From Cryptosporangium minutisporangium (GTDB taxonomy: Bacteria; Actinomycetota; Actinomycetes; Mycobacteriales; Cryptosporangiaceae): 64,000 nucleotides of DNA. The notes beneath the pieces were generated by a model. That model saw only the letters and a list, made by a program, of their open reading frames with translations, was not told where the DNA came from and did no database searches. Below, in pieces: positions 36,223 to 44,923 of the stretch (positions are counted from its first letter, which is position 1; each line of letters starts with the position of its first letter). Both the position numbers and the translations under genes were made by a program. The stretch covers positions 94,088 to 158,087 of the forward strand of contig NZ_BAAAYN010000026.1 of NCBI RefSeq assembly GCF_039536245.1, given 5' to 3'.

Positions 36223-36732
36223 TCAGCCCGCGCGGGGTGCGCTCTCCGGCAGCTGGGCCGGAAATCCGAGCGTGGTCTCGACCAGCGCGCAGAAGCGCTC
36301 CGCGTCGCGGAGCAGGTCGTCGGCCTCGCGCGTGGTCACCGCACGGGGCAGCCCGGCTTCGGCGGCGGCCCGCTTCACCGCGGCGGTGGCGAAGAACGCG
36401 GCCCACTCCCCCATCTCCGGAGCCACCTGGGTGAGCAGCACCCAGACGCTGGTCGGCCGCGACCGGGGACGGCGGACGCCCGGCGGGAGCGGGCGCGCCC
36501 GGACTGCCAGCACAGCCGCGGCGGCTCGCAGAGCGGCCAGGTGCGCGGTGGCGTAGCGGGGACCGGCCGACTGGGTGACCGCGGCCTCCCCGAGCCCGTG
36601 CCTGGCCAGGGCGAGCAGCTCCCGCGGAGTGCGGTGCGGCAGCGCCGAGGCCGGCACCGAGACCGGCGTCCCCCCGGATGCGTCGCCGACGGCCGTGGAC
36701 GGCCGGACCGAGACGGGGACCGGATAAGTCAT
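36223..36732 (-). CDS. SAV_6107-type HEPN protein in the mutasome operon
   Basis: 169 aa, all-alpha. The region PRYATAHLAALRAAAAVLA near 58-76 with RPTSVWVLLTQVAPEMGEWAAFF (here only its core VWVLLTQVAPEMGEWA) matches the SAV_6107 HEPN family that accompanies imuA'/imuB/dnaE2 in actinobacteria. It contains R59-YATA-H64, which fits the R-x4-6-H motif of catalytically active HEPN ribonucleases; whether it cleaves RNA is unknown. The ATG overlaps the DUF6504 stop (ATGA). Family membership is from recalled features; function is inferred. Confidence 0.75.
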   Translation of the reverse strand: MTYPVPVSVRPSTAVGDASGGTPVSVPASALPHRTPRELLALARHGLGEAAVTQSAGPRYATAHLAALRAAAAVLAVRARPLPPGVRRPRSRPTSVWVLLTQVAPEMGEWAAFFATAAVKRAAAEAGLPRAVTTREADDLLRDAERFCALVETTLGFPAQLPESAPRAG

Positions 36733-37145
36733 TCTTCCTCCTCGAGGATGTCGATCCTGGTGACGGTCCAGCGCCCGACAGTCCAGTCGAAGCGCAGGTC
36801 GAAGACGCCGGCGAGGGCGGGGGCCGGCTGCAATGCCGACGGGCTCGCCAGGACCCGCCAGACCTCCTCGTCAGGTGGACGGGATGCGGCCGGCGGTGGG
36901 GTGGACAGCTCGGTGGGGTCCTCCGGATCGGCGGCACGCGCCAGCCGGCGGGCTTCGAGCTCGTCCACCACGGGCGGGGAAGGTGGTGGAAGGTCGGGAC
37001 GCGTGGAGGAGGGGGCTGACCGGGATGAGTGTCGGATGCGGTGGTGCGTGAGAACCTCACGCACCCGGTGGATCTGACCGTTCCAGCGAAACTCCACCGG
37101 AGCGTCCGCGCCACCACCGCGCCGGACCTCGGTCTCCTCGGTCAC
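36729..37145 (-). CDS. DUF6504-like protein, first gene of the mutasome operon
   Basis: 138 aa. VEFRWNGQIHRVREVLTHH near 17-35 and the C-terminal EEVWRVLASPSALQPA plus FDLRFDWTVGRWTVTRI are two short beta-rich conserved blocks separated by a variable Pro-rich insert (about 45-85). This layout resembles the small DUF6504 family encoded with actinobacterial imu genes; function unknown. GTG start with GGAGGGGA five bases before it. That ribosome site is complementary to a hairpin loop in the leader, so its translation may be regulated. Confidence 0.7.
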   Translation of the reverse strand: MTEETEVRRGGGADAPVEFRWNGQIHRVREVLTHHRIRHSSRSAPSSTRPDLPPPSPPVVDELEARRLARAADPEDPTELSTPPPAASRPPDEEVWRVLASPSALQPAPALAGVFDLRFDWTVGRWTVTRIDILEEEE

Positions 37146-37172
37146 CGTTTCCCCTCCACGCCGTACTGCCGA

Positions 37173-37314
37173 GTGCCCGGATGGGCACCCGGCGCCGCTC
37201 GAGGGGAAGGCAGAGCGGCGCCACCGGCTCGGGCAAGGCGCTTCCCCTCGCCTTACCCGAGCCGGCAGCAGCCTTCACCGCCGGTCAGTAGGGTCGGACC
37301 CACCGGCGGTGAAG
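37173..37314 (-). promoter_or_regulatory. Four-hairpin structured leader of the mutasome operon
   Basis: Read on the minus strand, four hairpins follow one another. H4 pairs 37314-37302 with 37285-37273 (13 bp, perfect). H3 pairs 37265-37249 with 37240-37224 (17 bp, one mismatch). H2 pairs 37222-37213 with 37200-37191 (10 bp, perfect). H1 pairs 37188-37183 with 37178-37173. The H2 loop carries CTTCCCCTC (37209-37201). It is the exact complement of GAGGGGAAG in and beside the H3 loop (37249-37241), and also of GAGGGGAA in the ribosome site of the first gene (37156-37149). The whole gap 37146-37577 holds this leader, the LexA box and the aminotransferase leader, with no gene. Confidence 0.65.
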
Positions 37315-37351
37315 GAATCCGGCGGTGGGTCGCGACACCCGCTACCGGAAA

Positions 37352-37373
37352 GGTTCGAACGAGTGTTCGAACC
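37352..37373. promoter_or_regulatory. LexA (SOS) box
   Basis: GGTTCGAAC, GAGT, GTTCGAACC: nine-base half-sites in perfect dyad symmetry. The core TCGAAC-N4-GTTCGA is the LexA consensus of mycobacteria and relatives. It lies 207 bp before the DUF6504 start and so heads the DUF6504-HEPN-imuA'-imuB-dnaE2 operon. A TACAGT at 37379-37384 could serve as a -10 for the plus strand with a -35 inside the box, so the divergent aminotransferase gene might also be LexA-controlled. Confidence 0.85.
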
Positions 37374-37577
37374 TCTTCTACAGTAACCCTGCCCCGGAAC
37401 CGGCGCAACGCCGACGCGACGCCGTCTGCCCAGCGTGTTCGCTGCCTGACGGATAACGATCCCCGGAAACCCTTTCGCCACGGATTCCTTCGACGGCAGA
37501 GTGGTGGGCAACCGATTCACCGCCCCCTACGCCCCCACCCAAAACCGGAACAGACCATCGCAAGGAGCAAGAACACC

Positions 37578-38924
37578 GTGGACCGTCGTCGTCTCGCCGA
37601 CCTGATCAGCCGCGAACGCGCCCGGTACGCCGAACAGCACCCGCGTTCGGCGTCCGCGTTCTCGAACGCAAAGCATCTGTTCGGCCGCACCCCGATGACC
37701 TGGATGGCCAAGCAGGCCGGCGGGTTCCCGCTCTACCTCGCGACCGCACGCGGCGCCCGGGTCACCGACCTCGACGGGCACACGTACATCGACCTCTGCC
37801 TGGGCGACACCGGTGCGATGGCCGGCCACTCCCCCGCACCGGTCGTCGAGGCCGTCAACCAGCGCCTAGGCGTCCTCGGCGGCGCCACGGCGATGATGCC
37901 CACCGAGGACGCCGCGTGGGTCGGTGCGGAGCTGACCCGCCGGTTCGGCCTGCCGCAGTGGAGCCTGTCACTGACCGCCACCGACGCGAACCGCTGGGCG
38001 ATCCGGCTGGCCCGCGCCGTCACCGGCCGGTCGAAGATCCTGGTCAACAGCTACTGCTACCACGGCAGCGTGGACGAGTCGCTGATCGTGGTGGGGCCGG
38101 ACGGGAAGCCGGAGGTCCGCGAGGGCAACGTCGGCGCCCCGGTCGACACCCGGATGACCAGCCGCGTCGCCGAGTTCAACGACCTCGAGGGGCTCGCCGC
38201 CGAGCTCGCGAACGGCGACGTCGCCGCGGTGCTGATGGAGCCGGCGCTGACGAACATCGGCATCGTGCTGCCCGAGCCCGGCTACCTGGAGGGTGTCCGG
38301 CGGCTGACCCGGGAGCACGGCGCGCTGCTGATCAACGACGAGACGCACACGTTCTCGGCCGGCCCCGGCGGATGCACCCGCGCCTGGGACCTGGAGCCGG
38401 ACGTGCTGACGATCGGCAAGGCGATCGGCGGCGGCGTCCCGGTCGGCGCCTACGGGCTGTCCGACGAGGTGACCGCCCGGATCGAGGCTCGCGACGACCT
38501 GGACCTGATCGACATGGGCGGGGTCGGCGGGACGCTGGCGGGCAATGCACTCTCGGTGGCGGCGACCCGGGCGACTCTCGAGCACGTCCTCACCGACGCG
38601 GCGTTCGCCGGGATGACCGCGCTCGGTACCCGCCTGGCCGAGGGCACGGCGGCGCTGATCGCCCGGCACGGCGTGCCGTGGTCGGTGGCGCAGCTCGGGG
38701 CGCGGGCCGAGTTCCGGTTCGCGGACCCGGCGCCGCGCAACGGGGGCGAGTCGCACGCCGCCGGCGACGCCGAACTCGACGACTACCTGCACGTTTACGC
38801 CGCGAACCGGGGCGTGCTGCTGACGCCGTTCCACAACATGGCGCTGGTCTGCCCGGAGACCACCGAGGCCGACGTCGACGCCCACCTCGAGGTGCTCGAC
38901 GCCGCGGTCGCCGACCTCGTCTGA
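37578..38924 (+). CDS. Class III PLP-dependent aminotransferase
   Basis: 448 aa, aminotransferase class III (the glutamate-1-semialdehyde aminomutase/omega-transaminase branch). The PLP lysine is Lys281 in LTIGKAIGGGVPVGAYG; the Asp that binds the pyridine nitrogen is in LLINDETHTFSAGPGG, and YCYHGSVDE carries the ring-stacking Tyr. The start is a GTG with AAGGAG ten bases upstream. It is not a standard HemL: no haem genes adjoin it and the pocket residues cannot be judged by eye. It stands alone, divergent from the SOS operon; substrate unknown. Confidence 0.88.
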   Translation: MDRRRLADLISRERARYAEQHPRSASAFSNAKHLFGRTPMTWMAKQAGGFPLYLATARGARVTDLDGHTYIDLCLGDTGAMAGHSPAPVVEAVNQRLGVLGGATAMMPTEDAAWVGAELTRRFGLPQWSLSLTATDANRWAIRLARAVTGRSKILVNSYCYHGSVDESLIVVGPDGKPEVREGNVGAPVDTRMTSRVAEFNDLEGLAAELANGDVAAVLMEPALTNIGIVLPEPGYLEGVRRLTREHGALLINDETHTFSAGPGGCTRAWDLEPDVLTIGKAIGGGVPVGAYGLSDEVTARIEARDDLDLIDMGGVGGTLAGNALSVAATRATLEHVLTDAAFAGMTALGTRLAEGTAALIARHGVPWSVAQLGARAEFRFADPAPRNGGESHAAGDAELDDYLHVYAANRGVLLTPFHNMALVCPETTEADVDAHLEVLDAAVADLV

Positions 38925-39010
38925 CCATTCCATCGGAAAATGGCACCAACAGGCTCGCAAGCCGCTACCGTCACATCTCGCACTCTGCTCACGGCTCGAG
39001 GGAGACGACG

Positions 39011-39658
39011 GTGTCCTCGCTGCGCTTCCTGCCCACCCGGCGTCGGTGGCTACTGGTGGTCCTCGGCCTCGTGGTCGCGGTCGGGTTAGCGGTGACCTGG
39101 GCGGTCGCCGGGCGGGGCGGACAAGCCCCGGTCTCTACCCAGGCGATGTCGACGTCGGTACCCACCGACCCGACGGCGCTGTTCGGCAGCGGGTGCGACG
39201 CGCTGCCGGACAGCCCGTCCGACCCCGCGTCACCGTCCGGGATGCGCGGGCGGCCGGTCCGGGAGGTCGTCGAACGGCACCCGCAACTCACCACGCTGCG
39301 GGACGCGGTGAAGAAGGCCGGCATGCTGGACAGCTTCGACGGTCGGACCGGGCTGACCATGCTGCTGCCCACCGACGCGGCGTTCGACAAGGTACCGGGG
39401 TGGCAGCTGAAGCTGGCGCTGTCGAACAAATCGATGCTCACCGACATCCTGACCTACCACGTCATCGAGAAGCCGCTGAACCCGAAGCAGCTGAACCTCG
39501 ACGGGCCGTTCACCACCGTGGAGGGCAGCGAACTGCGCGTCCGCGGCTTCGGCGAGAAGCTGCGGCTCGGCGCCCAGAACGCCCACGTGACCTGCGGCAA
39601 CATCCCCACCAAGAACGCCACGATCTACTTCGTCGACACCGTCTTACTGCCGACGTAA
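39011..39658 (+). CDS. FAS1 (fasciclin) domain protein, membrane-anchored
   Basis: 215 aa from the GTG at 39011 with GGGAGA upstream. A short basic start and one hydrophobic segment (about 12-34) act as signal or anchor; a Ser/Pro/Thr linker follows, then a single FAS1 domain with the H1 region LTMLLPTDAAFDKVP near 117-131, the TYHVIEKPL motif near 151-159, and the C-terminal NATIYFVDTVLLP. FAS1 domains mediate cell-surface adhesion; mycobacterial MPT70/MPT83 are examples. The Cys at 62 is not in a lipobox. It is 86 bp downstream of the aminotransferase and ends before a bidirectional terminator. Confidence 0.9.
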   Translation: MSSLRFLPTRRRWLLVVLGLVVAVGLAVTWAVAGRGGQAPVSTQAMSTSVPTDPTALFGSGCDALPDSPSDPASPSGMRGRPVREVVERHPQLTTLRDAVKKAGMLDSFDGRTGLTMLLPTDAAFDKVPGWQLKLALSNKSMLTDILTYHVIEKPLNPKQLNLDGPFTTVEGSELRVRGFGEKLRLGAQNAHVTCGNIPTKNATIYFVDTVLLPT

Positions 39659-39751
39659 ACGTAGTAGTTCGCTCTGACCTGGACCCCGTTCAGGGCGGCG
39701 CTGGCAGTCGAGCGGGCCGACGCCGTGACATTTGGCTGGCCGTCATAAGGA

Positions 39752-39787
39752 GGCCCGCTCGCCTGTCAGCGTCGTCCTGAGCGGGCC
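39752..39787. terminator. Bidirectional terminator hairpin
   Basis: GGCCCGCTC (39752-39760) and GAGCGGGCC (39779-39787) form a 9-bp stem with an 18-base loop between the convergent FAS1 and GNAT genes. Confidence 0.65.
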
Positions 39788-39791
39788 GCCC

Positions 39792-40634
39792 TCAGAACAG
39801 GACCGTGGCGAAGGTGCCGACTTGGGTGAAGCCGCAGCGGTCGTAGACCGTGCGGGCCGCGTGGTTGAAGTCGTTGACGTAGAGGCTGACGATCGGCGCC
39901 ACCGTCCGGAGCGTGTCGGCGACCACCGCCGCCATCGCCGCCGTCGCCACCCCGGTACCGCGCCGGTCCGGGTGCACCCAGACGCCCTGCACCTGCGCGA
40001 CCCGGGAACTGACCGCCCCGAGCTCGGCCTTGAAAACGACCTCGCCGTTCTCCATCCGCACGTACGAGCGCCCGGCGCGGACCAGCTCGGCGACCCGCGC
40101 CCGGTAGGCGACCCCGCCGTCCCACTCGACCGGCGAGACCCCGATCTCCTCGGTGTACATCGCGATGCAGGCCGGCAGCAGGGCATCGAAGTCGCGCATG
40201 TCAGCCCGGCGCACCCACGGATCGGGGACCACCTCGGGCAGCACTGCGGTGGCGAGTAGCGGCTGCGAGGCCCGGACCTCCCGCGGCGGCCCCCAGTCCC
40301 CCACCAGGTCGTCCCAGAGCGGCAGCACCGCCTTGTCCGGCCCGACGATCGACGAGCAGACCCGTCCCTGCTCCCTCGCCACGTCGGCGAACGCTCGGAC
40401 CGCCTCCGGCTCGGTGGAGAGCGGCACCAGGTTCGCGCCGGAGTAGCAGAGGCCGCAGATGACCCCATCCAGGGTGTAACCCCAGAGCTGCGCACCCAGC
40501 CGCCAACGAGAAATGCCGTGCGACCCCACCCGGGCGGCGACGAACACGCTCGCGACCGGGTCGGCGTCCAGCAACTCCTCGACCTCGGCGCGGTCGGCGT
40601 CCCGTAGGACGCGCACCGGCCTGGTGGTCAGCAC
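39792..40634 (-). CDS. GNAT-family acetyltransferase (DUF4081-GNAT)
   Basis: 280 aa from the GTG at 40634, chosen because GGAG lies six bases upstream; the frame is open 30 codons further, with an ATG at 40688 lacking a ribosome site. The N-terminal half (about 15-140) is a DUF4081-type degenerate GNAT domain; the C-terminal GNAT has the acetyl-CoA loop VWVHPDRRGTGVATAAMAAV (motif A) and NDFNHAARTVYDRCGF (motif B). Lies directly downstream of ispG, a common actinobacterial order. Acetyl acceptor unknown. Confidence 0.87.
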   Translation of the reverse strand: MLTTRPVRVLRDADRAEVEELLDADPVASVFVAARVGSHGISRWRLGAQLWGYTLDGVICGLCYSGANLVPLSTEPEAVRAFADVAREQGRVCSSIVGPDKAVLPLWDDLVGDWGPPREVRASQPLLATAVLPEVVPDPWVRRADMRDFDALLPACIAMYTEEIGVSPVEWDGGVAYRARVAELVRAGRSYVRMENGEVVFKAELGAVSSRVAQVQGVWVHPDRRGTGVATAAMAAVVADTLRTVAPIVSLYVNDFNHAARTVYDRCGFTQVGTFATVLF

Positions 40635-40771
40635 GGACGGCTCCGACCACCGGCTCCCGGTTCGTGACTCACGTTTCCAGCCTGCCATGAACCAGGGGCT
40701 CTGGCCCACTGGCCCGACGGCCACGACATCGGGATCCGGCCTCAGGGAGGAGCGGTCCGTGCATTCTTCGA

Positions 40772-40812
40772 CCGGCCTTCGTCGAGGTCGCTCGATCTCG
40801 ACGAAGGACCGG
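40772..40812 (-). terminator. ispG terminator hairpin (repeat family B)
   Basis: CCGGCCTTCGTCGAG (40772-40786) pairs with CTCGACGAAGG-A-CCGG (40797-40812), a 15-bp stem with one bulged A and a 10-base loop GTCGCTCGAT. It begins 14 bases after the ispG stop. The loop-side sequence CGAGGTCGCTCGA is shared with the element at 45.8 kb. Confidence 0.7.
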
Positions 40813-40826
40813 AGGGTGCGGAGAGG

Positions 40827-41993
40827 TCAGTGGACCTCGACCGTCGGGCCCAGGCCGCGCAGCTCCTCGGGGAGTTCCGCACCCATCTCCTCGGCGAGCC
40901 TGAGCGCCTCCTCGATCAGCGTCTCGACGATCTGCGACTCCGGAACGGTCTTGATGACCTGTCCCTTGACGAAGATCTGGCCCTTGCCGTTGCCGCTGGC
41001 GACGCCGAGGTCGGCCTCGCGCGCCTCCCCCGGGCCGTTCACGACGCAGCCCATCACGGCGACGCGGAGCGGCACGGGCAGCCCTTCCAGGCCCGCCGTG
41101 ACCTCCTCGGCCAGCGTGTAGACGTCCACCTGGGCACGGCCGCACGACGGGCAGGAGACGATCTCCAGCCCGCGCTCCCGCAGGCCGAGCGACTCCAGGA
41201 TCTGGTTACCGACCTTGACCTCTTCCACCGGCGGAGCCGACAGCGAGACCCGGATCGTGTCGCCGATGCCCTCGGCGAGCAGCGCCCCGAACGCGACCGC
41301 GGACTTGATCGTGCCCTGGAACGCCGGGCCGGCCTCGGTGACACCCAGGTGCAGCGGGTAGTCGCAGGCCCGGGCCAGCTGCCGGTAGGCGTTGATCATC
41401 ACGACCGGGTCGTTGTGCTTGACCGAGATCTTGATGTCACGGAACCCGTGCTCCTCGAAGAGCGAGCATTCCCAGAGCGCGCTCTCGACCAGCGCTTCCG
41501 GCGTCGGGCGCCCGTACTTGGACAGCAGACGCTTGTCCAGCGAGCCCGCGTTGACCCCGATCCGGATCGGCACGCCGGCGTCGGAGGCCGCCTTCGCGAT
41601 CTCCTTGACCTTGTCGTCGAACTGCTTGATGTTGCCCGGGTTGACCCGCACCGCCGCGCAGCCGGCGTCGATCGCCGCGAAGACGTACTTCGGCTGGAAG
41701 TGGATGTCCGCGATGACCGGGATCGGACTCTTCTTCGCGATCGCCGGCAGCGCGTCCGCGTCGTCCTGGCTGGGGACGGCCACCCGGACGATCTGACATC
41801 CGGACGTCGTCAGCTCGGCGATCTGCTGGAGGGTCCGGTTGACGTCCGCCGTCGGCGTCGTGGTCATCGACTGGACGCTGACCGGAGCGTCGCCACCCAC
41901 CGGCACGTTGCCGACCATGATCTGCCGGGACACCCGGCGCTCGGTGAGCTTGGGAGCAGGGGGACGGGGCAGGCCGAGGGAGACGGCGGTCAC
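40827..41993 (-). CDS. ispG: 4-hydroxy-3-methylbut-2-en-1-yl diphosphate synthase IspG
   Basis: [4Fe-4S] enzyme of the non-mevalonate (MEP) pathway converting MEcPP to HMBPP. 388 aa. The TIM-barrel part starts with [18 protein letters not shown] (start of barrel near 38), and the cluster ligands are the two cysteines of SCPSCGR and the third in [11 protein letters not shown], the family pattern. GTG start; AAAGGA lies about nine bases upstream. It is the third gene of the dxr-protease-ispG run, 13 bases after the protease gene. Confidence 0.97.
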   Translation of the reverse strand: MTAVSLGLPRPPAPKLTERRVSRQIMVGNVPVGGDAPVSVQSMTTTPTADVNRTLQQIAELTTSGCQIVRVAVPSQDDADALPAIAKKSPIPVIADIHFQPKYVFAAIDAGCAAVRVNPGNIKQFDDKVKEIAKAASDAGVPIRIGVNAGSLDKRLLSKYGRPTPEALVESALWECSLFEEHGFRDIKISVKHNDPVVMINAYRQLARACDYPLHLGVTEAGPAFQGTIKSAVAFGALLAEGIGDTIRVSLSAPPVEEVKVGNQILESLGLRERGLEIVSCPSCGRAQVDVYTLAEEVTAGLEGLPVPLRVAVMGCVVNGPGEAREADLGVASGNGKGQIFVKGQVIKTVPESQIVETLIEEALRLAEEMGAELPEELRGLGPTVEVH

Positions 41994-42006
41994 AGCAAGG
42001 GTCCTT

Positions 42007-43257
42007 TTATCGGGTGGTGAGCGTGATCGGGTTGATGATGTCGGTCGCGACCGTGAGCAAGGTGATGCCGCCGAATATCAGCACCACGGCATAGGTCACC
42101 GGCAGCAGCTTGGTGTAGTCGACCCGACCCGGATCGGGCTTCCCACGCTTGGCCGCCCACCACGACCGGACCTTCTCGAACCAGGCGATCGCGATGTGCC
42201 CGCCGTCCAGCGGCAACAGCGGGAACAGGTTGAAGACGCCGATGAAGAAGTTCAGGTTGGCCAGCAGCAGGAAGAAGATCGGCCAGATGCCGCGCTCGAC
42301 GACCTCACCACCGATTCGGCTGGCGCCGACGACGCTGACCGGGGTCTCCGGGTCACGTTCCTGGCCCATGAGGGCATCCCAGAGCTTCGGGATCTTCTCC
42401 GGGAAGTTGGCGATCGCCCGGAACGTGCCGGCGAAGATCTGCCCGGTGTAGTCGAGCGCCTGGCCCACGCCGTCGATCGGACCGTAGGTAACGGTCAGCG
42501 GGGCGTCCGAGCCCTTCGGGGAGACCCCGAGGAACCCGACCTCCTGCACGTTCGGCTTGTCGGTCCTGCTGATGTCCACGTTGCGGCGGACCGGCGTGAC
42601 CGTCGTCGTCACCGTCCGACCGTCCCGGACGTAGGTCAGCGAGGCCGGTCCCGCCGGCGCCTTGCGGACCAGCGCCACCAGTTCCCCGTAGGTCGGCGTT
42701 CCCACGCCGTTGAACGCGGTGATCCGGTCGCCGGGCTTCAGTCCGGCCGCGGCCGCCGGGGACTTGGGATCGCCCTTCTCCAGCGAGCAGTTGACGGAGT
42801 CCGGGCTCGCAGGCACGCAGTCGTTGACCGCGGCGAGGACGGCCGGTTCCTTGTTCGCGTCGTAGTTGACCCGCTCGGGGTTGGGCAGACCGACGAACAC
42901 CGCCGTGATCCAGAGCAGCAGGATGCCGAGGATGAAGTGCATCATCGATCCGGCGGACAGGACGATCGTCCGTTTCCAGACCGGCCGCTTCCAGAAGACC
43001 TTCGACTCGTCGGCGGGGTCGACCTCGTCCAGTGGGGTCATGCCGACGATGCTGACGAACGCGCCCGCCGGGATGGCCTTGAGGCCGTACTCGGTCTCCT
43101 TGCGGCGGAACGAGAACAGCGTCGGGCCGAAGCCGATGAAGAACCTCGTGACCTTCATTCCGAAGGCCCGGGCACTCCACATGTGGCCGGCCTCATGGAG
43201 CGCGACGGAGATCAAAATGCCGAGGGCGAAGAGAATAATTCCACCCGTGTACGCCAT
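42007..43257 (-). CDS. Site-2 intramembrane metalloprotease (RseP/Rip1 type)
   Basis: Zinc protease that cleaves membrane-bound anti-sigma factors inside the bilayer. 416 aa, about four membrane helices. The metal site is HEAGH at 21-25 in the first helix and LPLDGGHI near 365-372 in the third. A PDZ domain lies between, with [16 protein letters not shown] near 180-195. Equivalent to Rip1 of mycobacteria, also encoded between dxr and ispG. ATG start six bases after the dxr stop. Confidence 0.95.
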   Translation of the reverse strand: MAYTGGIILFALGILISVALHEAGHMWSARAFGMKVTRFFIGFGPTLFSFRRKETEYGLKAIPAGAFVSIVGMTPLDEVDPADESKVFWKRPVWKRTIVLSAGSMMHFILGILLLWITAVFVGLPNPERVNYDANKEPAVLAAVNDCVPASPDSVNCSLEKGDPKSPAAAAGLKPGDRITAFNGVGTPTYGELVALVRKAPAGPASLTYVRDGRTVTTTVTPVRRNVDISRTDKPNVQEVGFLGVSPKGSDAPLTVTYGPIDGVGQALDYTGQIFAGTFRAIANFPEKIPKLWDALMGQERDPETPVSVVGASRIGGEVVERGIWPIFFLLLANLNFFIGVFNLFPLLPLDGGHIAIAWFEKVRSWWAAKRGKPDPGRVDYTKLLPVTYAVVLIFGGITLLTVATDIINPITLTTR

Positions 43258-43263
43258 CGGCGC

Positions 43264-44547
43264 TTACCTCGACCCTTCTACAGCTGATGTAGCTGTCACA
43301 GCTGGTCCGGCGCCGGGCCCGTACGCACGGCGATTCGCTTCCGACCGCGCCCAACGCTCGGCGGAGAGAACGTCCTCGACGCTACCTGGCTCGTCCAATA
43401 GTTCGCCCGCGTCGGATCCCGCTGTTTCAGCCGATTCGACCACAGAACGTACGGTGTCAACGATACCGGTGAACGGGAGCACACCGGCGAGGAAAGCGGC
43501 GACGCACTCTTCGTTGGCCGCGTTGAAGACGGCCGGGAGCAGCCCACCGGCCTGGCCCACCTCGCGGGCCAGGCGCACGGCCGGGAACGCGTCGTCGTCC
43601 AGCGGCTCGAACGTCCAGGTGGAGGCCTTCGTCCAGTCGACGGGGGTGGCGGCATCCGGCACGCGGTCCGGCCACGCCAGGCCGAGCGCGATCGGCAGCC
43701 GCATGTCCGGCGGGCTGACCTGGGCGAGCGTCGACCCGTCGACGAACTCGACCATCGAGTGGACGAGCGATTGCGGGTGGACGACGACGTCCAGGCGGTC
43801 GTAGGGCAGGCCGAACAGTTCGTGCGCCTCGATCACCTCGAGCGCCTTGTTCACCATCGTGGCCGAGTTGATCGTGATGACCGGGCCCATCGACCACGTG
43901 GGGTGGGCGAGCGCGTCATCGGGCGTGACGTCGGCGAGGTCGGCGCGCTTCCGCCCGCGGAACGGGCCGCCGCTGGCGGTGAGGATCAGCTTCCGCACCT
44001 CGGCGGCGGCACCGCCGCGCAGGCACTGCGCCAGCGCCGAGTGCTCGCTGTCGACCGGGACGATCTGCCCTGGCGCCGCGATCGCTCGGACCAGCGGGCC
44101 ACCGGCGACCAGCGACTCCTTGTTGGCGAGCGCGAGAGTCCGTCCGGCCTTCAGCGCGGCGAGCGTCGGCGCCAGACCGATCGACCCGGTGATGCCGTTG
44201 AGCACCAGCCCGTTCTCCGCCATGGACCACGTGGCGAGTTCGGTCGCGGCGTCCGGGCCGGCGAGGATCTTCGGAAGGGCGAACCGGCCCTCGCTCCAAC
44301 CACGACGCTGCGCCTCGGCGTAGAACGCGAGCTGGAGATCCTGGGCGGTGCTCGCCCGCGCGACCGCCACCGCCTCGACGCCGAACTCCAGCGCCTGGGC
44401 CGCCAGCAACTCGACCTGTGCACCGCCGCCGGCCAGACCGACCACCCGGAACCGGTCGGAGTGTCGGCGAATCATGTCGAGGGCCTGGGTGCCGATCGAG
44501 CCGGTACTACCGAGGATGACCACCTCGCGCGAACTCATGGTGCCCAT
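43264..44547 (-). CDS. dxr: 1-deoxy-D-xylulose 5-phosphate reductoisomerase
   Basis: Second enzyme of the MEP pathway, NADPH-dependent. 427 aa. The NADPH loop is [12 protein letters not shown] at 12-23, and the metal/substrate region has [12 protein letters not shown] and [28 protein letters not shown] is also family-specific. Two start codons are possible: the ATG at 44547 (GGGA two bases before) and the ATG three codons on at 44538, which has better spacing. A C-terminal extension of about 30 residues after the usual end is Ala/Gly-rich. Confidence 0.96.
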   Translation of the reverse strand: MGTMSSREVVILGSTGSIGTQALDMIRRHSDRFRVVGLAGGGAQVELLAAQALEFGVEAVAVARASTAQDLQLAFYAEAQRRGWSEGRFALPKILAGPDAATELATWSMAENGLVLNGITGSIGLAPTLAALKAGRTLALANKESLVAGGPLVRAIAAPGQIVPVDSEHSALAQCLRGGAAAEVRKLILTASGGPFRGRKRADLADVTPDDALAHPTWSMGPVITINSATMVNKALEVIEAHELFGLPYDRLDVVVHPQSLVHSMVEFVDGSTLAQVSPPDMRLPIALGLAWPDRVPDAATPVDWTKASTWTFEPLDDDAFPAVRLAREVGQAGGLLPAVFNAANEECVAAFLAGVLPFTGIVDTVRSVVESAETAGSDAGELLDEPGSVEDVLSAERWARSEANRRAYGPGAGPAVTATSAVEGSR

Positions 44548-44923
44548 TGTCCCGTACCGGGCCGCGGACCGCGCGGGCGGCCCAAATCGTTCTGCTGCTC
44601 GGTGTCCACATCTGAGCAGGTCAGACCGCAGAGGACGGGGTGGGCCGCCCGATCCGACGGGGGCTCCGCCGCCGAACCGTCCGGACCAGTCCGGACAGAC
44701 AGGACGTCGAACTACAAATCATCCGAACGGTTAGCGAGATCTCGGTCAATGACACTAACGATGAACAGTTCGCACTCGGGCGGTTACCGAAAGCCGCCGG
44801 GCTCGTTGAGCGGGATGGCAGGGCGGTTCCGCCGAGTCGATGGAGCACCGGGCGGCTCCTCGGCAGTCAGTACGGGACCGCCGCAGCGGAAGTTCGCGAG
44901 GGGGTCTTGGAGTCGTGACTGTG
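44548..44923. promoter_or_regulatory. Divergent dxr/TetR control region
   Basis: 376 bp without a supportable gene. CGAGATCTCG at 44735-44744 is a perfect 10-bp palindrome, and it is flanked by GTTAG (44729-44733) and CTAAC (about 44755-44759), an outer inverted repeat. On the minus strand TTGACC starts at this same spot. This is a plausible operator for the adjacent TetR protein, which usually represses its own divergent region. Inference. Confidence 0.4.
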
